Shown: positions 14,880-26,693, counted from the stretch's first letter. The stretch: 64,000 nucleotides of DNA from Auanema rhodensis (GCA_964057225.1 OZ059898.1:15973267-16037266); one strand, 5' to 3'. Numbers and translations are program-made. The notes: generated by a model not told the origin, from the letters alone.

Positions 14880-14946
14880 TGACCACTGAGCGGATCGAAC
14901 GCCCAACCTTTCGATCTGGAGTCGAACGCGCTACCATTGCGCCAAG
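14880..14946 (-). pseudogene. tRNA-Trp-like copy split by the Mutator-like insertion
   Basis: This copy lacks the last 5 bases on its plus-strand right end (the tRNA 5' acceptor strand) because the transposon begins at 14947. The missing bases are at 18366-18370. Removing the element and one copy of its 10-bp target duplication restores a normal 72-nt copy. The target duplication overlaps the D-arm and A box. Confidence 0.85.
14937..14946. repeat. Left target-site duplication of the Mutator-like element
   Basis: ttgcgccaag occurs here immediately left of the element and again at 18356-18365 immediately right of it. In every intact satellite copy it occurs once. A 9-10 bp duplication is typical of Mutator-superfamily insertion. 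Confidence 0.9.
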
Positions 14947-14953
14947 GTGTTCA

Positions 14954-15089
14954 TACTTGTACACCGAATACATGTACACAAATCGTACATTTTGACATAT
15001 ACACTATTATTTTACATATACGTTTTTTACATGTACGCATTTCGTACGCCGTACACCGAATACAATAATATATGATAATTAGGTAAATC
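14954..15089 (+). repeat. Left terminal inverted repeat of the MULE
   Basis: It starts tacttgtacaccgaatac and ends near aattaggtaaatc. It is the reverse complement of 18216-18347, with substitutions such as gttttttac versus gttttctac and an insertion in aataatatatg. Within the repeat the motif gtacaccgaataca occurs twice, near both ends, which could provide paired transposase-binding sites. Confidence 0.92.
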
Positions 15090-15275
15090 TTGAAATTCCC
15101 AAAATTTACACCCTAAAATTCAAATTTATATTTTCCAATACTTCTTTATTTAGGTTCTACATCTCACAGTTTGTTTCTTTACTATGTTCAAACCTTTGAA
15201 CTTGTGTTTGTAATAGAACATGTTGTTTTTGTTCAAGTTTTGTTCATGAATTAAGATTCAAGGTGACGAAGTTTC

Positions 15276-18086
15276 ATGTCTTTCGAAAACTACCTTTTCT
15301 ACATCAATAATGCTAGGTAGGATGGTATGATGTTTTACGATGTTAATTTTTTGGTAGTGACTCATGTGATGTGCTAAAAGAACTTCCTCTGTTATCTCAG
15401 TTCAATAAGAGGCTCATCTATTTTATCTTAGACCGAAACAGTGTCAAATCCATAAAAGACATAACGTATGATCATTATTCTCCTTGGTCAGGGAAATGTG
15501 AGTTGTTTTAATCAGTAGCTTTCTAATCTTTGTTTAGGTTCGTTTTCTTCCAAAAGAGAAACTTCAAAATGTACGCAGGTTAATATAAGTTTCTCTGGAA
15601 GTTTTTTTGAAATTAATGAAGATGGTATTTTCACATTAAAATTGATAAAAAATTCAAATCCTAAATATAAAGGGTTTAAAAGAGAGGTTCACAGATTTTT
15701 CAACCCTGTTAGTTAACCAGGATGTGTTCTTCAGATTTTTTTTTGTGATAGATCAAAATAAGAATTTGATTTCGGATGTTTTTTACTTCTACATGACAGA
15801 TGTATTTTTAAAACAATTTTTTCGTACTAGGTATAACTACCAACTATTTTAGGTGGATTTGAACATTGACTGTTTTCAAAAAAAGAAAATACTGCCATCG
15901 CATGCTCATGAAATTCAGGAAGCTATGAAAAATAGAACAACCCTTGAAACTAAGAAGTTTTTGAAAGCTACTGGCATTGATGTTTCTTCGGCCCAGGTTG
16001 CAAACCGTTGGCTTCATATATCATTTTTATGTTTTTTCAGATACATAGTCTTTCTCGTACTGTTCCAGATCATGCTAAATTGAAGATGGGAAAAAAAGTT
16101 CCAACTGATGTTCATAAGCTGTTGGATAGTTTTTTACTGAAGCAAAATCGTCTTCAAGATATTCAAAGACCATTTATCGAAAATGGTAATATTTTTTTTA
16201 TTTTTTCCTAACTATTTCTAATATAGTGACTTTCAACGGTCTATCAAAAATTGTCGTACGATATATCGTTGGTTTTCCAATTGCTATGAAATGTTTTATT
16301 GCTTCATTACCACTTGAAGAAGATGTCATTGATCATAGAGAAAATTTGAGAGTTTTTGACAATCTTACTACAAGTCAAGCTTCTGAAGAAGTCAGTAAAA
16401 CGTTTCATTTTTTTATTGTTAACAGTACAAACTATTCAGACAAATATCTACGTACTGCTAATACATCAGGTTCAATATCTTCTCTTGTTACTTCAATTGT
16501 TCTGGATACTACGTTCTCAATATGCTCAGGAGAGTATCTTACTTTGGCTATTGGATTTTCAGAGCAATTTCGGTGAAAATAACAATCATTCAAAATTTAT
16601 CTAATTTAGCTGCACTTTATCTGATAAGAATGGTTCAATTATTTTTGGATACATGATTCATTCCACTAAAATCGCAGACCATCACAACGAATTTTCAAAT
16701 TTAGTGAAATTATTAAAATGCACTATAGTTTTCATTAACAGATATCTAAATGAAAAAATGTTTTCAATGAACAAAGAAAAAATAGTTCCCTGTATAATCA
16801 CCGATGGTGAAGACAGTTTTTCTGTCTATTCGAGAGGTTGTTTTTTTAGAAACACTTTGCATCTACGGTGCGCTGTTCATGTGATTAATAACATAAAAAG
16901 TGTTACAAATTGTCCTCAAACTACTGAAAGGGTGAAAAAAGAACTTCTGAAAGAAGTTCTGTGTATTCTCTAGGTTGTTCACTAATAAACAGATGCTATA
17001 CAATACTTGTTCTATGCGAAAAAAACTAGAAGGTGGATGGTGTTTACAATTTCTAACTTCTAATATAATTGAGAGCCGGAACTCGGCTTTATAGAAAATG
17101 ATTCCTACTGCTATTCCAGCAGAGAATGTTGTTAAAACTATGTTATCAATTCACGAACGTTTTTATTATTAACAACTTTTGAACTACAGTTGATAATTTC
17201 AGACGAGTTGAAAAACAGAGTCAACGCAGCCTGCGGAACAGGCTCATCCAACTTAACAACTTTGTTTTCAATTAATAAGGAAAGTTACATGAAATTAACA
17301 CGTGCTCAGAAAATCAATCATTTGATTGGATTTGGGTTGGAAGAATATATGATAGAATCAAAATTCGCTCAGTTTCCGGATTGGTTTGTGAACGGTAAAA
17401 AAAAGAGAAGTAAAGTTTACTATAAACCTTCAGGAAACGGATCTGTTGATACGGAAATATTTATGAGAGAGGTTGAAAGTCTCCAAACGTATTCCACTAA
17501 GAGCGATAATTCTGTATTTTTCACATACAAAACGTTGACAATGGAGTAAGTTTTATACAGTATATATTGAAAAACCTTCTTATTGAAATATGCAGATCTA
17601 CTAGGCTAATTTTCATGGAAAATAATTTGAAATGTTCAAGCAGTTTATGCAGAAAAGGCAAAGATTATGGTTTTTATATCTGTTCTCACATGTACGTTCA
17701 AAAGCTGATTCTATTTTTTAAATATTTACAGGCTCTCCGTGTTTTTAACTTTTGATATAGATAAAATAGAAGCCATCGTTAGTCATTATGATCAGAAAAG
17801 ATCAGAAAGAACTACTAAACATTTACAACGTAGACTTATTAGACCTAATGATGGAAGTAAATTTTCGAAAAGAAAAGGTAAAACATTCTCAAAATACAAC
17901 CATCCAAGAACATTCGCTCGTTTGTCTAAGTAAGTAAAATTATAAATTCTAGTACATGCCAGTTATAGTGTTACTCACAGTTCAAGTTTCAATTCTAACA
18001 GCAGTTCTGCTTTATATGATGAAGAATGCGAAAACAATTTTGAAATTCATCCCATCGATTACGATATGGAACTTACAAATTGGTGA
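15276..18086 (+). pseudogene. Mutator-like transposase gene, 12 predicted exons, one in-frame stop
   Basis: Exons consistent in frame and with GT-AG introns: 15276-15316, 15358-15497, 15538-15707, 15853-15996, 16041-16185, 16227-16572, 16610-16955, 16993-17158, 17203-17545, 17596-17691, 17732-17929, 18002-18086. Together they are 2220 bp, or 739 codons plus stop. Most introns are 37-73 bp; the third is 145 bp. Several acceptors are TTTCAG-like. Only one codon breaks the frame: TAG at 17092-17094 (codon 478). Visible motifs: VLDTTFS (D307) and IITDGE (D394), the first two acidic positions of a MULE DDE core; LRCAVH just after; IIESRNSAL (E471), a conserved MULE motif; and a SWIM-like finger C627-x4-C632-x10-C643-S-H645. 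The C-terminus is basic then acidic. An AATAAA lies at 18185. The start is the first ATG giving an open spliced frame; the N-terminal exons are the least certain. The stop may make it inactive unless it is a sequence error. Confidence 0.82.
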
Positions 18087-18215
18087 AACATATGTTTAAA
18101 TTAAAACATAGTAATGAAGACTTGATGTAAACAATACATTTAGAAAATTGAAATCATAACTTCGGTATCAAAATTAAGTATAACAATAAAAATAAAGTAA
18201 ATTTTTTAATTTTAG

Positions 18216-18347
18216 GATTTACCTAATTATCATATATGTATTCGGTGTACGGCGTACGAAATGCGTACATGTAGAAAACGTATATGTAAAATAATAGTGT
18301 ATATGCCAAAATGTACGATTTGTGTACATGTATTCGGTGTACAAGTA
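18216..18347 (-). repeat. Right terminal inverted repeat of the MULE
   Basis: The reverse complement matches the left repeat from its outer tacttgtacacc to aggtaaatc. The gtacaccgaataca motif again occurs twice. This copy is ~4 bp shorter because of an indel in the AT-rich stretch beside cgaatac. Confidence 0.92.
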
Positions 18348-18355
18348 CAAAGGCC

Positions 18356-18365
18356 TTGCGCCAAG
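18356..18365. repeat. Right target-site duplication of the MULE
   Basis: Second copy of ttgcgccaag. The satellite continues directly with cagtcatattag, in register with the sequence broken at 14946. Confidence 0.9.
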
Positions 18366-21300
18366 CAGTCATATTAGGGTTGCTTCCAAAGTGTTTCATA
18401 ACTGCAAATCTGAGATGCTTCATGAACATAAAAGTTGGAACAGAGTAAAAGTGTTTCATAACTGCAAATCTGAGATGCTTCATGAACATAAAAGTTGGAA
18501 CAGAGTAAAAGTGTTTCATAACTGCAAATCTGAGATGCTTCATGAACATAAAAGTTGGAACAGAGTAAAATGAAGTTGCATCGACTTGTTTTTAAAAATT
18601 TTGACCACTGAGCGGATCGAACGCCCAACCTTTCGATCTGGAGTCGAACGCGCTACCATTGCGCCAAGCAGTCATATTAGGGTTGCTTCCAAAGTGTTTC
18701 ATAACTGCAAATCTGAGATGCTTCATGAACATAAAAGTTGGAACAGAGTAAAATGAAGTTGCATCGACTTGTTTTTAAAAATTTTGACCACTGAGCGGAT
18801 CGAACGCCCAACCTTTCGATCTGGAGTCGAACGCGCTACCATTGCGCCAAGCAGTCATATTAGGGTTGCTTCCAAAGTGTTTCATAACTGCAAATCTAAG
18901 ATGCTTCATGAACATAAAAGTTGGAACAGAGTAAAAGTGTTTCATAACTGCAAATCTGAGATGCTTCATGAACATAAAAGTTGGAACAGAGTAAAAGTGT
19001 TTCATAACTGCAAATCTGAGATGCTTCATGAACATAAAAGTTGGAACAGAGTAAAATGAAGTTGCATCGACTTGTTTTTAAAAATTTTGACCACTGAGCG
19101 GATCGAACGCCCAACCTTTCGATCTGGAGTCGAACGCGCTACCATTGCGCCAAGCAGTCATATTAGGGTTGCTTCCAAAGTGTTTCATAACTGCAAATCT
19201 GAGATGCTTCATGAACATAAAAGTTGGAACAGAGTAAAAGTGTTTCATAACTGCAAATCTGAGATGCTTCATGAACATAAAAGTTGGAACAGAGTAAAAG
19301 TGTTTCATAACTGCAAATCTGAGATGCTTCATGAACATAAAAGTTGGAACAGAGTAAAATGAAGTTGCATCGACTTGTTTTTAAAAATTTTGACCACTGA
19401 GCGGATCGAACGCCCAACCTTTCGATCTGGAGTCGAACGCGCTACCATTGCGCCAAGCAGTCATATTAGGGTTGCTTCCAAAGTGTTTCATAACTGCAAA
19501 TCTGAGATGCTTCATGAACATAAAAGTTGGAACAGAGTAAAAGTGTTTCATAACTGCAAATCTGAGATGCTTCATGAACATAAAAGTTGGAACAGAGTAA
19601 AAGTGTTTCATAACTGCAAATCTGAGATGCTTCATGAACATAAAAGTTGGAACAGAGTATAAGTGTTTCATAACTGCAAATCTGAGATGCTTCATGAACA
19701 TAAAAGTTGGAACAGAGTAAAAGTGTTTCATAACTGCAAATCTGAGATGCTTCATGAACATAAAAGTTGGAACAGAGTAAAATGAAGTTGCATCGACTTG
19801 TTTTTAAAAATTTTGACCACTGAGCGGATCGAACGCCCAACCTTTCGATCTGGAGTCGAACGCGCTACCATTGCGCCAAGCAGTCATATTAGGGTTGCTT
19901 CCAAAGTGTTTCATAACTGCAAATCTGAGATGCTTCATGAACATACAAGTTGGAACAGAGTAAAAGTGTTTCATAACTGCAAATCTGAGATGCTTCATGA
20001 ACATAAAAGTTGGAACAGAGTAAAAGTGTTTCATAACTGCAAATCTGAGATGCTTCATGAACATAAAAGTTGGAACAGAGTATAAGTGTTTCATAACTGC
20101 AAATCTGAGATGCTTCATGAACATAAAAGTTGGAACAGAGTAAAAGTAACTGCAAATCTGAGATGCTTCATGAACATAAAAGTTGGAACAGAGTAAAATG
20201 AAGTTGCATCGACTTGTTTTTAAAAATTTTGACCACTGAGCGGATCGAACGCCCAACCTTTCGATCTGGAGTCGAACGCGCTACCATTGCGCCAAGCAGT
20301 CATATTAGGGTTGCTTCCAAAGTGTTTCATAACTGCAAATCTGAGATGCTTCATGAACATACAAGTTGGAACAGAGTAAAAGTGTTTCATAACTGCAAAT
20401 CTGAGATGCTTCATGAACATAAAAGTTGGAACAGAGTAAAATGAAGTTGCATCGACTTGTTTTTAAAAATTTTGACCACTGAGCGGATCGAACGCCCAAC
20501 CTTTCGATCTGGAGTCGAACGCGCTACCATTGCGCCAAGCAGTCATATTAGGGTTGCTTCCAAAGTGTTTCATAACTGCAAATCTGAGATGCTTCATGAA
20601 CTTACAAGTTGGCACAGAGTAAAAGTGTTTCATAACTGCAAATCTGAGATGCTTCATGAACTTACAAGTTGGAACAGAGTAAAAGTGTTTCATAACTGCA
20701 AATCTGAGATGCTTCATGAACATAAAAGTTGGAACAGAGTAAAAGTGTTTCATAACTGCAAATCTGAGATGCTTCATGAAAATAAAAGTTGGAACAGAGT
20801 AAAAGTGTTTCATAACTACAAATCTGAGATGCTTCATGAACATAAAAGTTGGAACAGAGTAAAAGTGTTTCATAACTGCAAATCTGAGATGCTTCATGAA
20901 CATAAAAGTTGGAACAGAGTAAAATGAAGTTGCATCGACTTGTTTTTAAAAATTTTGACCACTGAGCGGATCGAACGCCCAACCTTTCGATCTGGAGTCG
21001 AACGCGCTACCATTGCGCCAAGCAGTCATATTAGGGTTGCTTCCAAAGTGTTTCATAACTGCAAATCTGAGATGCTTCATGAACATAAAAGTTGGAACAG
21101 AGTAAAAGTGTTTCATAACTGCAAATCTGAGATGCTTCATGAACATAAAAGTTGGAACAGAGTAAAAGTGTTTCATAACTGCAAATCTGAGATGCTTCAT
21201 GAACATAAAAGTTGGAACAGAGTAAAAGTGTTTCATAACTGCAAATCTGAGATGCTTCATGAACATACAAGTTGGAACAGAGTAAAAGTGTTTCATAACT

Positions 21301-22556
21301 GCAAATCTGAGATGCTTCATGAACATAAAAGTTGGAACAGAGTAAAAGTGTTTCATAACTGCAAATCTGAGATGCTTCATGAACATAAAAGTTGGAACAG
21401 AGTAAAAGTGTTTCATAACTGCAAATCTGAGATGCTTCATGAACATAAAAGTTGGAACAGAGTATAAGTGTTTCATAACTGCAAATCTGAGATGCTTCAT
21501 GAACATAAAAGTTGGAACAGAGTAAAAGTGTTTCATAACTGCAAATCTGAGATGCTTCATGAACATAAAAGTTGGAACAGAGTAAAATGAAGTTGCATCG
21601 ACTTGTTTTTAAAAATTTTGACCACTGAGCGGATCGAACGCCCAACCTTTCGATCTGGAGTCGAACGCGCTACCATTGCGCCAAGCAGTCATATTAGGGT
21701 TGCTTCCAAAGTGTTTCATAACTGCAAATCTGAGATGCTTCATGAACTTACAAGTTGGAACAGAGTAAAAGTGTTTCATAACTGCAAATCTGAGATGCTT
21801 CATGAACATAAAAGTTGGAACAGAGTAAAAGTGTTTCATAACTGCAAATCTGAGATGCTTCATGAAAATAAAAGTTGGAACAGAGTAAAAGTGTTTCATA
21901 ACTACAAATCTGAGATGCTTCATGAACATAAAAGTTGGAACAGAGTAAAATGAAGTTGCATCGACTTGTTTTTAAAAATTTTGACCACTGAGCGGATCGA
22001 ACGCCCAACCTTTCGATCTGGAGTCGAACGCGCTACCATTGCGCCAAGCAGTCATATTAGGGTTGCTTCCAAAGTGTTTCATAACTGCAAATCTGAGATG
22101 CTTCATGAACATACAAGTTGGAACAGAGTAAAAGTGTTTCATAACTGCAAATCTGAGATGCTTCATGAACATAAAAGTTGGAACAGAGTAAAATGAAGTT
22201 GCATCGACTTGTTTTTAAAAATTTTGACCACTGAGCGGATCGAACGCCCAACCTTTCGATCTGGAGTCGAACGCGCTACCATTGCGCCAAGCAGTCATAT
22301 TAGGGTTGCTTCCAAAGTGTTTCATAACTGCAAATCTGAGATGCTTCATGAACTTACAAGTTGGAACAGAGTAAAAGTGTTTCATAACTGCAAATCTGAG
22401 ATGCTTCATGAAAATAAAAGTTGGAACAGAGTAAAAGTGTTTCATAACTACAAATCTGAGATGCTTCATGAACATAAAAGTTGGAACAGAGTAAAAGTGT
22501 TTCATAACTGCAAATCTGAGATGCTTCATGAACATAAAAGTTGGAACAGAGTAAAA

Positions 22557-24192
22557 TGAAGTTGCATCGACTTGTTTTTAAAAATTTTGACCACTGAGCG
22601 GATCGAACGCCCAACCTTTCGATCTGGAGTCGAACGCGCTACCATTGCGCCAAGCAGTCATATTAGGGTTGCTTCCAAAGTGTTTCATAACTGCAAATCT
22701 GAGATGCTTCATGAACATACAAGTTGGAACAGAGTAAAAGTGTTTCATAACTGCAAATCTGAGATGCTTCATGAACATAAAAGTTGGAACAGAGTAAAAT
22801 GAAGTTGCATCGACTTGTTTTTAAAAATTTTGACCACTGAGCGGATCGAACGCCCAACCTTTCGATCTGGAGTCGAACGCGCTACCATTGCGCCAAGCAG
22901 TCATATTAGGGTTGCTTCCAAAGTGTTTCATAACTGCAAATCTGAGATGCTTCATGAACATAAAAGTTGGAACAGAGTAAAAGTGTTTCATAACTGCAAA
23001 TCTGAGATGCTTCATGAACATAAAAGTTGGAACAGAGTAAAAGTGTTTCATAACTGCAAATCTGAGATGCTTCATGAACATAAAAGTTGGAACAGAGTAA
23101 AAGTGTTTCATAACTGCAAATCTGAGATGCTTCATGAACATACAAGTTGGAACAGAGTAAAAGTGTTTCATAACTGCAAATCTGAGATGCTTCATGAACA
23201 TAAAAGTTGGAACAGAGTAGAATGAAGTTGCATCGACTTGTTTTTAAAAATTTTGACCACTGAGCGGATCGAACGCCCAACCTTTCGATCTGGAGTCGAA
23301 CGCGCTACCATTGCGCCAAGCAGTCATATTAGGGTTGCTTCCAAAGTGTTTCATAACTGCAAATCTGAGATGCTTCATGAACTTACAAGTTGGAACAGAG
23401 TAAAAGTGTTTCATAACTGCAAATCTGAGATGCTTCATGAACATAAAAGTTGGAACAGAGTAAAAGTGTTTCATAACTGCAAATCTGAGATGCTTCATGA
23501 ACATAAAAGTTGGAACAGAGTAAAATGAAGTTGCATCGACTTGTTTTTAAAAATTTTGACCACTGAGCGGATCGAACGCCCAACCTTTCGATCTGGAGTC
23601 GAACGCGCTACCATTGCGCCAAGCAGTCATATTAGGGTTGCTTCCAAAGTGTTTCATAACTGCAAATCTGAGATGCTTCATGAACATACAAGTTGGAACA
23701 GAGTAAAAGTGTTTCATAACTGCAAATCTGAGATGCTTCATGAACATAAAAGTTGGAACAGAGTAAAATGAAGTTGCATCGACTTGTTTTTAAAAATTTT
23801 GACCACTGAGCGGATCGAACGCCCAACCTTTCGATCTGGAGTCGAACGCGCTACCATTGCGCCAAGCAGTCATATTAGGGTTGCTTCCAAAGTGTTTCAT
23901 AACTGCAAATCTGAGATGCTTCATGAACATAAAAGTTGGAACAGAGTAAAAGTGTTTCATAACTGCAAATCTGAGATGCTTCATGAACATAAAAGTTGGA
24001 ACAGAGTAAAAGTGTTTCATAACTGCAAATCTGAGATGCTTCATGAACATAAAAGTTGGAACAGAGTAAAAGTGTTTCATAACTGCAAATCTGAGATGCT
24101 TCATGAACATACAAGTTGGAACAGAGTAAAAGTGTTTCATAACTGCAAATCTGAGATGCTTCATGAACATAAAAGTTGGAACAGAGTAGAAT
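22557..24192. repeat. 969-bp higher-order repeat within the satellite
   Basis: The order of units 243 + 423 + 303 bp at 22557-23525 recurs from 23526, including a rare gagtagaatg variant at about 23217 and again at about 24186, exactly 969 bp apart. The second copy diverges after its 423-bp unit. This indicates a recent unequal exchange. Confidence 0.85.
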
Positions 24193-24529
24193 GAAGTTGC
24201 ATCGACTTGTTTTTAAAAATTTTGACCACTGAGCGGATCGAACGCCCAACCTTTCGATCTGGAGTCGAACGCGCTACCATTGCGCCAAGCAGTCATATTA
24301 GGGTTGCTTCCAAAGTGTTTCATAACTGCAAATCTGAGATGCTTCATGAACTTACAAGTTGGAACAGAGTAAAAGTGTTTCATAACTGCAAATCTGAGAT
24401 GCTTCATGAACATAAAAGTTGGAACAGAGTAAAAGTGTTTCATAACTGCAAATCTGAGATGCTTCATGAAAATAAAAGTTGGAACAGAGTAAAAGTGTTT
24501 CATAACTACAAATCTGAGATGCTTCATGA

Positions 24530-24533
24530 ACAT
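24530..24533. repeat. Left 4-bp target duplication (acat) of LTR element A
   Basis: acat precedes the left LTR and is repeated at 27825-27828 after the right LTR. The intact 60-mer has it once (gaacataaaagttgg). Confidence 0.88.
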
Positions 24534-24870
24534 CGTTCCATTCGGAAATCAATACGTAGCAGGCGGGTTAGAATCAGACGACATGAGGCTGAGAGAGGAC
24601 GACACGCCCTTCATATGGAACACAGACTTCAGCTTTGCCTTATGGAATGACTATGGATGGTTGGTCTTCCTTTCTTAGCTCTCTTTCACTTTATATCTTT
24701 ATGTAGACTTATATAACTTATTGTAATCATGTAGACATAATAAACCTTTCTTTCTCGAGTCTTATGTTTATCCATTATGCTCTTTATCTACCGCTACATC
24801 TGGAATACTATCACACTCATCTTGTAGGCTTTATTGGTCTATAGGATCGACGTGAGAGCATAACGGAACG
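24534..24870 (+). repeat. 5' LTR of element A
   Basis: 337 bp, starting cgttccattcgg and ending gcataacggaacg. It looks identical to 27488-27824 on reading both, which indicates a recent insertion. An AATAAA at about 24739 may be the polyadenylation signal. Confidence 0.92.
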
Positions 24871-24889
24871 TGGAGGTTCCACCTCGAAC
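24871..24889 (+). other. Putative primer-binding site of element A
   Basis: TGG directly follows the 5' LTR, as in a tRNA primer-binding site (TGGAGGTTCCACCTCGAA). I could not match it to a known tRNA 3' end. The sequence is partly self-complementary (aggt...acct), so the primer assignment is open. Confidence 0.45.
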
Positions 24890-26213
24890 ATTTTATCTTG
24901 ATTTCTTGACTATTTTCTCTTATATTTCGTTATTTTCCATATTTCATTGAATCTGAATTCTCTTATATCTCTAAACCATCTACTCCATGTCTTAACACAA
25001 TACGGTGGGGCCAACAACGTTTAAAAGGGAACAGATGCAAGGACCACTCCTTTTGGAGATGGATTTTATATTTTTTGAAACTGAAGTTATATTTTCCCGT
25101 TTGTTCACAATTTTCTGTCTGTCTGAACCCAACAATTTTTATATCCTTGCTGTTAACATCGAATACTCTGTTACCCGAACTCGAAGCATTTTTGAGGACC
25201 CTAGGATGAATTAGTGAACAAATTCACCCAAGGATAATTTTTATTGAGATTTATGCCCACACTTTCTCCTTTTAAGGATTGATTTTGGCTTCGAGGAAAG
25301 AATAGCCACGGTTATTTCTTTATTTTTTGTGGATGAAACAATTTTGCGCACCAAATTGAGATTATTTCATATTTTGCGATCAGGACTATTTTATTTTGAG
25401 TTACATTTCTGTTCAGACAACTTTTTGCCATTAACATCCAAAAATATTTTGATAACGCATTGAATTTACACGGGAAACCTCACCTAAATGGGAGGAATAT
25501 TATGAAAAGTGAATTTTAAGATCGCTATAGTCCGAAAAATCCTGTACAATTTTACGAACTGAATTATTATTAGTGATTGTCTATCAGGTCGTGTTGGCTT
25601 AAGCATATCAGTTTGGATTTTCTCCCCTTACTATATGTCACCTTCCTCATACCGTTATTGTTGTTTTGAAGCATAAGACTCATTCCTAAACACCATAATT
25701 CTTTAAATATAGTTATTGTAATCTTTAGTCATCTATTCCTAGCCATAATTTTAAAACTAGATTTCTGATCATGATGGGACTACGGTACTCATTCGTTTTC
25801 CAAATTGCTTCCTTAAAAAGTAATGCTATTACGAATGTACATTACAAAAACCGCTAAAATCCTTTGAACATTTACCAAAGTCCATTTTCGTGGCATTTTC
25901 GATCACTCGTGAGTCCAAGAAGATCAGAATCGTCAGAAAAAGAAAAAAAAATGGGAATAAGGACTAATGAGATTGCTCAGGCATCAATCAAGTGAGCACT
26001 GAACATTTTCGAACATATACAAACTGGTTGAATTATATACATTTAAGAATATTAAATTGGAAAGCGAACAAAGTCCAAATTTTCATACGGTAGTAGGCGG
26101 ATCTCTGTTAAAGGCCACAACTTAGATTCATTCCTTAACGCCGACTATACAAACCAGTTACTCACAGCTTTCTCACCTCTTTTCCAAAATTCCTTATCCA
26201 TAACACTCATTAA

Positions 26214-26693
26214 CGTCTCAAAATCCCCCACGTTACTAAACACTCAAGGTTTTTCCAAACCAAGAGCACTACCAAAGTGGATAAGCGATTCCGATCAGCT
26301 GTACCTCTCAGTACACGAACTGATTTTGATCTGCGAGACTCAGCTCCACTCACCAGAAGCCGAGCTCGCGCACAGAGCACCGCTATAATCAACGACGAGC
26401 AGAAAGCCGAGCACAAAACCGAAAAATTCTTTACTCCTCGTGCAGGCACTTATTCACCTACTGAACGATTAAGCGACGAGGATTACGTACCACCAGGAGG
26501 AGAAGAAACATCCATCATAGTGGAAGAACAAACACCAGTTACTGCTAAGAAGTCAACAACGTTGAAGGAAACATGGTACAACTCAAGAATCCATTTGGAA
26601 AAATTCAAGACGTACACAAAGACAATCTCAAACTTTTGCGATCAAATACAACGACTTATGAAACGGACGACGACAGCGATATTGAGATCATAA
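26214..26693 (+). CDS. Unrecognised small coding region of element A (gag position)
   Basis: Open frame with no ATG near its start; the preceding in-frame stop is TAA at 26211. From 26223 the translation matches a frame in element B: both contain HSRFFQTKS followed by TKV, KRF and, ~50 residues on, KF(F/Y)TPR(A/E)GTYSP, then an acidic stretch. Shared protein sequence in two otherwise diverged elements suggests a real product. It contains no zinc knuckle or enzyme motif I recognise. Absence of an ATG in both elements suggests that the first exon is spliced on from upstream or that initiation is non-AUG. Nothing further is known; gag or an accessory protein are the likely options. Confidence 0.5.
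   Translation, partial: RLKIPHVTKHSRFFQTKSTTKVDKRFRSAVPLSTRTDFDLRDSAPLTRSRARAQSTAIINDEQKAEHKTEKFFTPRAGTYSPTERLSDEDYVPPGGEETSIIVEEQTPVTAKKSTTLKETWYNSRIHLEKFKTYTKTISNFCDQIQRLMKRTTTAILRS

Larger units (their letters stand above)
1..14946. repeat. tRNA-Trp-bearing satellite, block 1
   Basis: Tandem array of a 123-bp segment (from tgaagttgcatcgacttg to ggttgcttccaaa) followed by n copies of a 60-bp unit (from gtgtttcataactgc to acagagtaaaa). Spacing between successive 123-bp segments is 183, 243, 303, 363 or 423 bp, which is 123 + 60n. The 60-mers fall into variant classes at aacataaaag (major), aacatacaag, aacttacaag, aaaataaaag and aactacaaatc. Each 123-mer carries a minus-strand tRNA-Trp-like gene of 72 nt. 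Left ends: 390, 753, 996, 1179, 1542, 1785, 2088, 2511, 2814, 3117, 3360, 3663, 3906, 4089, 4392, 4635, 4878, 5121, 5424, 5787, 6090, 6273, 6636, 6879, 7182, 7485, 7728, 8031, 8334, 8697, 9000, 9363, 9546, 9969, 10272, 10635, 10818, 11181, 11424, 11667, 11970, 12333, 12576, 12879, 13182, 13545, 13788, 14031, 14274, 14637 (50 complete), plus a truncated copy at 14880. The array begins outside the window. Confidence 0.97.
14947..18355 (+). mobile_element. Mutator-like (MULE) DNA transposon, 3.4 kb, inserted in the satellite
   Basis: The element interrupts a tRNA-Trp-like copy. It has long terminal inverted repeats (about 136 bp at left, 132 bp at right, differing by a few substitutions and one ~4-bp indel), a 10-bp target duplication, and one plus-strand multi-exon gene encoding a transposase with DDE-type motifs and a SWIM-like zinc finger. 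Long inverted repeats, a 9-10 bp duplication and a SWIM transposase together identify the Mutator superfamily. The outermost ~7 bp on each side (14947-14953 and 18348-18355) match only poorly. Positions 15090-15275 are a non-coding 5' region in which I see no feature. Confidence 0.9.
18356..24533. repeat. tRNA-Trp-bearing satellite, block 2
   Basis: Same 123 + 60n architecture, with n from 1 to 9 (the 9-mer run follows the 123-mer at about 20925). Minus-strand tRNA-Trp-like copies (72 nt) have left ends at 18602, 18785, 19088, 19391, 19814, 20230, 20473, 20956, 21619, 21982, 22225, 22588, 22831, 23254, 23557, 23800 and 24223 (17 complete), plus the fragment 18356-18370. One 60-mer near 20148 has lost 7 bp (gtaaaagtaactgc), so the unit before 20230 is out of the normal spacing. 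The block ends inside a 60-mer at the target site of the next insertion. Confidence 0.97.

Noticed and set aside
16956..16992. A frameshift ending the MULE reading frame after about 16973
   Set aside because: A 37-bp GT-AG intron (16956-16992) restores the frame and leads into the ESRNSAL motif, so no frameshift is needed.
17159..17202. TAA and TGA stops at 17170-17190 as further lesions in the MULE gene
   Set aside because: They fall inside a predicted 44-bp intron with a TTTCAG acceptor that keeps the downstream frame.
24871..24889. A specific tRNA primer for element A
   Set aside because: TGGAGGTTCC fits the position of a primer-binding site, but the longer sequence does not fit the T-arm geometry of any tRNA I can recall.
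25005..25214. 69-codon ORF in the 5' internal part of element A
   Set aside because: No counterpart found in element B and no recognisable motif; length is within chance expectation.
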